Assembly (NCBI GenBank): GCA_052161885.1 | Contig: CP197396.1 | Span: 2,852,001-2,916,000 of the forward strand | Reading direction: 5' to 3' | DNA from: QKTW01 sp052161885 | Lineage (GTDB): Bacteria > Bacteroidota > Bacteroidia > Chitinophagales > Chitinophagaceae | Length of the DNA stretch: 64,000 nt | Part shown: piece by piece, positions 25,108 to 31,905 of the stretch | How the letters are laid out: each line of letters opens with the position of its first letter | How positions within the stretch are numbered: the first letter of the stretch is position 1 | Made by a program: the position numbers and the translations under genes | The notes under the pieces: model-generated | What the model saw: only the letters and a program-made list of their open reading frames with translations | Told to the model about the DNA's origin: nothing | Database searches by the model: none

Positions 25108-26295
25108 ATGGCAAAAGAGACCTTTAAGCGGGAAAAACCCCACGTAAACATTGGTACCATTGGCCACGTGGACCATGGTAAAACTACTCTGACTGCAGCG
25201 ATCACAATCAACCTGGCTAACAAAGGTTTGGCCGAGAAAAAAGGTTATGATGAAATCGATGCTGCTCCGGAAGAAAAAGAACGTGGTATCACGATCAACA
25301 CAGCACACGTAGAGTATGAGACGGCTAACCGTCACTATGCGCACGTTGACTGTCCTGGTCACGCTGACTATGTTAAGAACATGATCACCGGTGCTGCTCA
25401 GATGGATGGTGCGATCCTCGTGGTTGCTGCTACTGACGGTCCGATGCCTCAAACTAAAGAGCACATCCTGCTGGCCCGCCAGGTAGGCGTTCCCCGTATC
25501 GTTGTGTTCATGAACAAAGTAGATCTGGTTGAAGATCCTGAGATCCTCGAACTGGTTGAAATGGAAATCCGCGAACTGCTGAGCAAATACGAATATGATG
25601 GTGATAACACACCAATCATCCAGGGTTCTGCTACAGGTGCAGTAGCTGGTGACGCTCAGTGGGTTGCTAAAATCGACGAGCTGATGGAAGCTGTTGATAC
25701 TTACATTCCGCTGCCTCCGCGCGCTGTTGATCTTCCGTTCCTGATGTCCGTAGAAGACGTATTCACTATCACTGGTCGTGGTACTGTTGCTACAGGTCGT
25801 ATCGAACGTGGTGTGATAAAAGTTGGTGACAACGTTGAAATCGTAGGTTTCAATGAAGAACCAATGACTTCTACATGTACTGGTGTGGAAATGTTTAAAA
25901 AGCTCCTGGATCGTGGTGAAGCAGGTGATAACGCTGGTCTCCTCCTCCGTGGTATCGAGAAAAAAGATATCCGCCGTGGTATGGTTATCTGCGCGCCTAA
26001 ATCTATCACTCCGCACACAGACTTCAAAGGTGAAGTTTATGTACTGAGCAAAGAAGAAGGTGGCCGTCACACTCCGTTCTTCAACAAGTACCGTCCTCAG
26101 TTCTACTTCCGTACTACGGACGTAACTGGTGAATGTCAGCTGCCTGAAGGCGTTGAAATGGTTATGCCTGGTGATAACGTGAACCTGACTGTAAAACTGA
26201 TCGCTCCGATCGCGATGGAAAAAGGTCTGAAATTCGCGATCCGCGAAGGTGGCCGTACAGTAGGTGCCGGACAGGTAACTGAAATCCTGAAATAA
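25108..26295 (+). CDS. tuf: Translation elongation factor Tu
   Basis: 395-residue EF-Tu, the GTPase that delivers aminoacyl-tRNA to the ribosome. G1 GHVDHGKT, G2 region ERGITINTAHVEYE, G3 DCPGHADY, G4 NKVD and G5-like GSATG are all intact, followed by domains II (GRGTVATGRIERG) and III (FYFRTTDVTGECQLPEG). Codon use is strongly biased (CGT for Arg, GGT for Gly), unlike most neighbours, as expected for a highly expressed gene. It follows four tRNA genes with no terminator between, so it is the last gene of a tRNA-tuf transcription unit. Confidence 0.98.
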   Translation: MAKETFKREKPHVNIGTIGHVDHGKTTLTAAITINLANKGLAEKKGYDEIDAAPEEKERGITINTAHVEYETANRHYAHVDCPGHADYVKNMITGAAQMDGAILVVAATDGPMPQTKEHILLARQVGVPRIVVFMNKVDLVEDPEILELVEMEIRELLSKYEYDGDNTPIIQGSATGAVAGDAQWVAKIDELMEAVDTYIPLPPRAVDLPFLMSVEDVFTITGRGTVATGRIERGVIKVGDNVEIVGFNEEPMTSTCTGVEMFKKLLDRGEAGDNAGLLLRGIEKKDIRRGMVICAPKSITPHTDFKGEVYVLSKEEGGRHTPFFNKYRPQFYFRTTDVTGECQLPEGVEMVMPGDNVNLTVKLIAPIAMEKGLKFAIREGGRTVGAGQVTEILK

Positions 26296-26332
26296 TATAT
26301 CGCAGGCTCTGTCTGCAGTATTATAAAACTTA

Positions 26333-26366
26333 AATAGCCACCGGTTTTCCGGTGGCTATTTTCTTT
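26333..26366 (+). terminator. Terminator of the tRNA-tuf operon
   Basis: AAATAGCCACCGG-TTTT-CCGGTGGCTATTT stem of 13 bp followed by TCTTTT, 38 bp past the tuf stop. Confidence 0.9.
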
Positions 26367-26428
26367 TACAGCCTGTTCATAATCGCTTATATTTGGCGTG
26401 GCCATAGTCCGGCCGCAAATCATCTACT

Positions 26429-27502
26429 GTGAACGGGAAAACATACCTCAATACCGCATCCTGCGGCCTGCTCGGCAAATCAGCATTGCAAAACACCTAT
26501 GATTTTTATGATGCAATGCTTACGGAAAGCAGTACAGCATCTGAGCACATACGGGATACTATACTTCCGCAGGTAAGAAATACAGTGGCTTCCTTCCTGT
26601 CGGCCCCGGCATCCCGCATCGCTTTTGTTCCCAATTTTTCCTGGGGGCTGAACGGCATCCTTGATGCAATGAAAGGCACAGAAAAAGTGTTGCTTTATCA
26701 GCACGATTATCCTTCGTTGTATGAGCCATTCCGCATTAAAGGGTTCGACATTACCTGGATAGATACAACCGACGGGTTTATTATAGATACTGAGTTAATT
26801 AAAGAGCAGTTGCTACAGCATGATATCGACGTGCTTGCAATAAGCCATGTACAGTGGCTGACGGGATTTAAAGCCGATATAGAAGAAATAGGCATCTTCT
26901 GCCGGGAACAGGACATCATCTTTATTATTGACGCCACCCAAAGTGCAGGCGCTGTCCCCTTGTATCTCGACGGGGAATATGCAGATGCCGTTATTTTCAG
27001 CAATTATAAATGGATGAATGCCGGTTTCGGAACTGGTGTTATGTATCTTTCTGAAAAATTCATGGAAGTATATCCCCCCTTGATGGGCGGACATAACAGT
27101 TATGCTATGGTAGACAATGTGTGGAAATATACATCTTCATTGCGCAGCTATGAGCCAGGGCATCTGAACCTGCATGGACTACTGGTACTTGATGCAGCAA
27201 TCCGCCAGAAACAGGAGCATGGGATTGAAGCTATTGCCGCGCACAATATGCTACTCACGCAACTGCTCCTCGATGAACTGCGCGACATGAATGCACCGCT
27301 GATCGGCCCCGTTACGCTCGACGGCCGAAGTTCCATAGTAGTATTACATGGGGGAAGCGATGTACATCAGTACCTGTACGATAACGGCATTGTAACTACC
27401 AAAAGAGATGAACGGATACGGATCAGCACACACTTTTATAATACAAAAGAAGACATAAACAGGCTGACAGAATGCCTCAGAACTGCATATAAAAGGTATT
27501 GA
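26429..27502 (+). CDS. PLP-dependent aminotransferase class V-fold enzyme
   Basis: 357 residues starting at a GTG (MNGKTYLNTASCGLLG). The PLP lysine is in DAVIFSNYKWMNAGFGTGVM, and the PLP-phosphate/pyridine Asp is in FIIDATQSAGAVPL (IDATQS wording of the cysteine desulfurase/NifS-like fold). It lacks the long active-site Cys loop of SufS/IscS, so it is not an obvious desulfurase. The substrate cannot be told; isopenicillin-N-epimerase-like or selenocysteine-lyase-like annotations are the nearest named groups. It separates tuf from tRNA-Trp-secE-nusG and is transcribed alone. Confidence 0.85.
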   Translation: MNGKTYLNTASCGLLGKSALQNTYDFYDAMLTESSTASEHIRDTILPQVRNTVASFLSAPASRIAFVPNFSWGLNGILDAMKGTEKVLLYQHDYPSLYEPFRIKGFDITWIDTTDGFIIDTELIKEQLLQHDIDVLAISHVQWLTGFKADIEEIGIFCREQDIIFIIDATQSAGAVPLYLDGEYADAVIFSNYKWMNAGFGTGVMYLSEKFMEVYPPLMGGHNSYAMVDNVWKYTSSLRSYEPGHLNLHGLLVLDAAIRQKQEHGIEAIAAHNMLLTQLLLDELRDMNAPLIGPVTLDGRSSIVVLHGGSDVHQYLYDNGIVTTKRDERIRISTHFYNTKEDINRLTECLRTAYKRY

Positions 27503-27565
27503 TTTTGTGCTTTTAGGCTCCTAGCTATAATGAAAATAAAAATTTCATTATACAGCACCCCAAGG

Positions 27566-27598
27566 CTTGGTATATTCAGCAGAAAGTTGTTACCTTTG
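27566..27598 (+). promoter_or_regulatory. Promoter of tRNA-Trp-secE-nusG
   Basis: CTTG (27566-27569, one mismatch from TTTG), 21 bp, then TACCTTTG (27591-27598), a perfect TAnnTTTG, about 25 bp before the tRNA. Confidence 0.65.
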
Positions 27599-27623
27599 CC
27601 CTCCCGATCCGGGATAATCTACT

Positions 27624-27697
27624 ACGGGAATAGTTCAACGGTAGAATAGAGGTCTCCAAAACCTTTGATCGTGGTTCGAATCCGCGTTCCCGTGCCA
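27624..27697 (+). tRNA. tRNA-Trp (anticodon CCA)
   Basis: Acceptor ACGGGAA/TTCCCGT, anticodon stem AGGT/ACCT around CTCCAAA, T-arm CGTGG-TTCGAAT-CCGCG, discriminator G at 27694. The next three bases are CCA, so the 3' CCA is encoded here, unlike the four tRNAs upstream. It is followed by secE, as in many Bacteroidota. Confidence 0.93.
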
Positions 27698-27813
27698 TTA
27701 CCGCAGACAGTTGCGGAATACATAATAAACAATTTGGAAGCAGAGCGAAAATTTTATAGTTTTATCGCTCTCTTTTTTTATTAATTAAAAAACATCCCGT
27801 AAGGGATTTTCTT

Positions 27814-28011
27814 ATGAGCAAATTCGGCAGCTATATACAGGAAGCATATGATGAACTGGTGCATAAAGTGACCTGGCCTTCATGGGAAGAACTGCAGCAG
27901 ACCACCATCATTGTATTAGTAGCTTTATTAATTACTACACTGGTGATACTGGGTATGGATAAAGTTTCAGAATTCGTACTGACAACACTTTATAATATAT
28001 TGGGCAAGTAG
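27814..28011 (+). CDS. secE: Preprotein translocase subunit SecE
   Basis: 65-residue single-span SecE: amphipathic N-terminal helix, then the conserved ELVHKVTWPSWEEL motif and one transmembrane helix (TTIIVLVALLITTLVILGM). It stabilises SecY. 19 bp before nusG. Confidence 0.96.
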   Translation: MSKFGSYIQEAYDELVHKVTWPSWEELQQTTIIVLVALLITTLVILGMDKVSEFVLTTLYNILGK

Positions 28012-28030
28012 TAAATAATTTTTATCAACG

Positions 28031-28594
28031 ATGAGTGAAGCCGTAACAAATCAGGACACTAAGTGGTATGTATTGCGCGTGGTAAGCGGCAAGGAGAAGA
28101 AAGTAAAAGAATACCTCGATAAAGAAGTAAAAATCAGCGGTTGGACAAATGCTATCTTCCAGGTGCTGTGTCCGGTTGAAAAAGTGTTTAAAGTAGCAGG
28201 TGGTAAAAAAGTGCTCCGCGAAAAGATACTCTTCCCCGGTTACCTGATGCTCGAAGCTGCAGATGGCAAACTGAATGATGACATGATACAGACTATCAAA
28301 GGCATCACTGGTGTAATACATTTCCTTGGCAAAGATAATCCTACAGCACTCCGTAAATCTGAAGTGAACAAAATGTTCGGTAAGATGGACGAAGTTTCTG
28401 AACAGGGTATCGGTATTGCCGAACCATATATAGTTGGTGAGACTGTTAAGATCATCGATGGGCCGTTCAACGACTTTAACGGCACTGTAGAAGAAGTAAA
28501 TGAAGAGAAGAAAAAACTGAAAGTGGTGGTGAAGATCTTCGGACGTGCCACACCGGTAGAGCTGAACTATATGCAGGTAGAGAAAATAGCGTAG
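28031..28594 (+). CDS. nusG: Transcription termination/antitermination protein NusG
   Basis: 187 residues. N-terminal NGN domain (KWYVLRVVSGKEKKVKEYL, ILFPGYLMLEA) and C-terminal KOW domain (GETVKIIDGPFNDFNGTVEEVN). It binds RNA polymerase and links it to Rho or the ribosome. A strong terminator follows directly and the next gene is on the other strand, so rplK does not follow as it does in most bacteria. Confidence 0.97.
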   Translation: MSEAVTNQDTKWYVLRVVSGKEKKVKEYLDKEVKISGWTNAIFQVLCPVEKVFKVAGGKKVLREKILFPGYLMLEAADGKLNDDMIQTIKGITGVIHFLGKDNPTALRKSEVNKMFGKMDEVSEQGIGIAEPYIVGETVKIIDGPFNDFNGTVEEVNEEKKKLKVVVKIFGRATPVELNYMQVEKIA

Positions 28595-28611
28595 TACGCT
28601 TTAAAAATAGT

Positions 28612-28646
28612 AAAGCCGTCCTGATAACTTCAGGACGGCTTTTTTC
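28612..28646 (+). terminator. Terminator after nusG
   Basis: AAAGCCGTCCTGA-TAACT-TCAGGACGGCTTT 13-bp stem followed by six or more T residues, 18 bp past the nusG stop. Confidence 0.92.
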
Positions 28647-28660
28647 ATTGTACCCGGTAA

Positions 28661-29302
28661 TTAATTCGCTGTTTCCTTCAACGCTGATTCCAGCACCTTC
28701 TCTACCCCGTCCAGGTTTTGATAGCCACGTGACAGTAAATAGTATTGATCCTCTTTCTGCAGAATGGTACATGGAAACCCATTGATCTTTGCTGCCTGCA
28801 CCCATTGAAAATCCTGCTGCGTACCGTACTTATTCTCTTCACTGTTCATAGCTGCAATAAACACATCCGGATCAAGATCAAATGCTGCCGCCAGTTCGCG
28901 GTAAGTTGTTTCATCGTTCAGGCTTTTACCTTCACGAAACAGTTTCAGTTGCAGCGCGTGTGCATAATCCAGCATTTCATCCGGACGAAACTGCCCCATT
29001 GTATAAATAGCCCTGCATGGCAGCTCTGAGTTGTTTATTTCTGTGCCTTTGCGCAACATATCCAGATAAGGCTCACCAAATACAGCGCCCGAATATTCTT
29101 CCACTCTTTTGTATGCCGAAAGTATGTATTGCGCCATTTCTGAAACAGGCGCCACACGCGAACCCGTTATCATGCCGCCGGTAATAATCCGGAAATCAAA
29201 ATCCTCTTTATGCTTTGCCTGCAACTGCTGCATCACCTCACTATACCCGTAACACCAGCCGCAAAGTGGATCCATCACATAGATAATTGTGCCTTTTTTC
29301 AT
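28661..29302 (-). CDS. DsbA family protein (thioredoxin-fold, CGWC)
   Basis: 213 residues without a signal peptide, so cytosolic. Thioredoxin-like active site C14-G-W-C17 (MDPLCGWCYGYSEVMQQL), an inserted helical domain, and a cis-Pro segment INGFPCTILQ. This matches cytosolic DsbA/FrnE-like oxidoreductases rather than periplasmic DsbA. Partner unknown. Convergent with nusG. Confidence 0.88.
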   Translation of the reverse strand: MKKGTIIYVMDPLCGWCYGYSEVMQQLQAKHKEDFDFRIITGGMITGSRVAPVSEMAQYILSAYKRVEEYSGAVFGEPYLDMLRKGTEINNSELPCRAIYTMGQFRPDEMLDYAHALQLKLFREGKSLNDETTYRELAAAFDLDPDVFIAAMNSEENKYGTQQDFQWVQAAKINGFPCTILQKEDQYYLLSRGYQNLDGVEKVLESALKETAN

Positions 29303-29347
29303 ACGGCAAAGTTAACTGTAAACAATATCATTACAGATTAATTTACT

Positions 29348-30685
29348 TTATGCAGCTATTCGTTTACGGCCGATGAGATATTCCTTCAGGAAAAACAACG
29401 CAATGCCGGTAACAATAATACCGACGGCTATCTCTATAAATATCCACTGGCTCATAGTAAGAATGTACAGCCAGATAATAATGCTGATAATCGCCGGAAG
29501 AGGAAACAACGGCATTTTGAACGGACGCTGGTCATCCGGCCGGCTGATGTGCCAATAAATAACACCCACAGCCTGCGAGACAAACTGTATGAGGATGCGC
29601 ATTGTTACAATAGCTGAAATAACTTCTCCGAGCCGGAACAGAAGGCTGAAGACAAAAGCAAGCCCACAGAGCGTAAGCAACGATATATGCGGAAACCTGA
29701 GTCGCGGATGGAGCTTCCCGAACACCGGGAAAAAGTCGCCCTGCAATGCCGCAGCGTATGGTACACGTGAGTAACCAAGTATTACCGCAAACAGCGACGC
29801 CAGGGCAATACACAGAATAAGGAAAGTAGCTATCTGTGCTACAGTGTGGTTATATACCTGTTCAAAATACAGACTGATTACAAAATCTGAACCTGCAACC
29901 TGCCGCCAGGGAATAACTGCAAGAATAGTCGTTTGCATAGCCAGGTAAAGTATGGTGATGCCTGTAATGGATATGAATATGGCACGTGGAATATTACGTT
30001 CGGGGTTACGGATCTCGCCACCAAGATGACACACATTATAATAGCCCAGGTAAGAATATACTGCTTTGAGCGACGCTTGTCCCAATGCTGCAAAAAATAA
30101 AGCGGAAGCGTCAATATGCCAGTCGGCAGAACTGAACACTCTTGCTGTACTAAAATGAGGAATTCCGGAGAAGATGATCCACAGGATAGTACCCATAGTA
30201 ATGCAGGAAAGCAGGATGGATATTTTCCCGATACTCTTGATATTACGGTAAAGCAATGCCGTGAGCACCAGGATCAGGCCACCGCTTACCATTTTTTTAC
30301 CCCAGAAACCAAGAGGTATAAGGTATGTGAGGTATTGAGAGAAACCAATAGCTCCGCTTGCCACGACCAGGGGAGCCTGTATGCTGGTTTGCCATACAAA
30401 CAGAAACGCCATGAGCTTACCTGCTTTATTGCCAAAGAGCTTTTGCAGGAAGATGTAACTGCCACCAGCTTCCGGCCAGCGCGCCCCCATCTCGGCCCAC
30501 ACCATACCATCCATATAAGCGAGGAATGCACCGATGAGCCATGCAATGAGACATGAAGGTCCGCTCATAAGCGTTACCATACCGGAAATGATAATGAACG
30601 GGCCTATACCCACCATATCTATCATATTGATGGCGGTTGCCTGTACAAGGGAAAGTCCGCGCTCAAGATGGGCTTCTTTTTGCAT
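29348..30685 (-). CDS. APC superfamily amino acid permease
   Basis: 445 residues with about 12 transmembrane helices. The N-terminal GLSLVQATAINMIDMVGIGPFI corresponds to the conserved unwound helix 1 (substrate carboxylate site), and EMGARWPEAGGSYIFLQ is the conserved loop after helix 2. Ends in a short basic cytosolic tail (GRKRIAA). Substrate not predictable. It follows the dsbA-like gene on the same strand in reverse order (46 bp upstream), so the two may be cotranscribed. Confidence 0.9.
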   Translation of the reverse strand: MQKEAHLERGLSLVQATAINMIDMVGIGPFIIISGMVTLMSGPSCLIAWLIGAFLAYMDGMVWAEMGARWPEAGGSYIFLQKLFGNKAGKLMAFLFVWQTSIQAPLVVASGAIGFSQYLTYLIPLGFWGKKMVSGGLILVLTALLYRNIKSIGKISILLSCITMGTILWIIFSGIPHFSTARVFSSADWHIDASALFFAALGQASLKAVYSYLGYYNVCHLGGEIRNPERNIPRAIFISITGITILYLAMQTTILAVIPWRQVAGSDFVISLYFEQVYNHTVAQIATFLILCIALASLFAVILGYSRVPYAAALQGDFFPVFGKLHPRLRFPHISLLTLCGLAFVFSLLFRLGEVISAIVTMRILIQFVSQAVGVIYWHISRPDDQRPFKMPLFPLPAIISIIIWLYILTMSQWIFIEIAVGIIVTGIALFFLKEYLIGRKRIAA

Positions 30686-31153
30686 GAGATAAAATCAGAA
30701 TAGGCGGTAAAATACGGTACATATTTTTAATTATATGCCGGAGGCCGTTATTTGAGAATAGCTATTAATGATAGCGTTTTTTACGGCATGAAATATTTTC
30801 CACACCAGAGCAGCCCTATATCACGCTCTGCGGGCTGCAACAACGGTAGTTGTACTGCTGTAAAAAACAAGATGAATGGACTACAAAAAGAACGCGCCCG
30901 GCTGCGCCATTAAAACCATCAGACGCCCGCAAAATAAATCAAACACACATAGAACTACCCTGCATACGGGAAATGTATCAGAAAAAATGCAGTATAGAAA
31001 GGCTGATGCGGTAATAGATTAATCCGGGTACAACAATTAAACAGCGTGTATTCCCTCTGCAATACCTCGGCTATGCTCAGGATGACATTATAGCTGGATT
31101 CACAATTGACCATTCACTCTTCATTCTCACATCTCAAATCTCACATCTCAATA
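30686..31153. other. 468-bp intergenic region
   Basis: No convincing gene. The left part would hold the permease promoter. Around 31060-31097 the phrase ACCTCGGCTATGCTCAGGAT occurs, and 31101-31151 holds two dispersed word repeats. I see no terminator hairpin for the LuxR regulator other than possible structure in the repeats. Confidence 0.6.
31101..31151. repeat. Two dispersed word repeats side by side
   Basis: ATTGACCATTCACTCTTCAT (31105-31124) corresponds to the 4718-4750 repeat, and CTCACATCTCAAATCTCACA (31125-31144) to the 3847, 5332 and 21971 repeats. Here both word types are adjacent and end only a few bases from the regulator stop codon. Confidence 0.65.
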
Positions 31154-31786
31154 CTAAATGAACTTATTATCCTTCGCCGCTTTAATAGCATCTGCTTTGG
31201 AGTGTACATCCAGCTTGTGGTAAATGTTCTTTATGTGGCTCTTCACCGTTTCCAGATCTATGAAAAGCTCCTCTGCAATACGTTTGCGGCTTTTACCGGT
31301 GGCTATCTGTTCGAGTATTTCTGTTTCGCGGCGCGTAAGCGGAGAGGCTTCATTGCGCTGGAAAGAATGAATGACCATACGGGCAATATGTGCGCTCATA
31401 GGTCCGCCGCCTTCCATTACTTCATGTATAGAACTGATAATCTTTTCAGGAGGTGTGTTTTTAGTAAGATAGCCCGCCGCACCATTACCCAGTGCACGGA
31501 AAATAAGCGTGTCCTGCTCATAAACAGTAAGGATGAGAATATGTGTTTCCGGCAGCAGCTTTTTCAGTTTGGGCAATCCATCGATACCTGAAATACCCGG
31601 CAGCTCCACATCAAGCAGTATTACGTCCGGATCATCCTTATCTATTTTCTTCAGCGCATCTTCTACCGACGGGTAAGTGCTTACTATCGTGTAACCTTCT
31701 GTATGACCGATAAGATAGGCATATCCTTCACGTATGGTTTCGTCATCTTCGATAATGCTGACACGTATATTCAGATCGCGGCTCAT
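31154..31786 (-). CDS. LuxR/NarL-type response regulator
   Basis: 210 residues: receiver domain with the acidic pair in SIIEDDE, phospho-acceptor Asp in DVILLDVELPGISG (about residue 56), Lys in LTKNTPPEK, then a LuxR-type helix-turn-helix (LTRRETEILEQIATGKSRKRIAEEL through VKSHIKNIYHKLDVHSKADAI). It follows the propeller sensor kinase gene (119 bp) on the same strand, so it is its cognate regulator. No downstream operon partner. Confidence 0.94.
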   Translation of the reverse strand: MSRDLNIRVSIIEDDETIREGYAYLIGHTEGYTIVSTYPSVEDALKKIDKDDPDVILLDVELPGISGIDGLPKLKKLLPETHILILTVYEQDTLIFRALGNGAAGYLTKNTPPEKIISSIHEVMEGGGPMSAHIARMVIHSFQRNEASPLTRRETEILEQIATGKSRKRIAEELFIDLETVKSHIKNIYHKLDVHSKADAIKAAKDNKFI

Positions 31787-31905
31787 AAAAATTGTTTTAA
31801 CTGGTTAATTACCATGATGTCACTCTCTCCCCGGGATACATCTTTATAAAAAGAAGACTTTGGGGCCGGTTCATGGCGGATGCTTTTTCCGAAAATCTAA
31901 ATTAC

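Noticed and set aside
25093..26070. Long open frame (325 codons) antisense to tuf
   Set aside because: It is the shadow of the strongly biased tuf codons (few stop codons in the opposite frame). The sense frame is an unmistakable EF-Tu.
26429..27502. Kynureninase, which would complete the tryptophan pathway here
   Set aside because: The protein is too short (357 residues) and lacks kynureninase wording; it belongs to another class V group.
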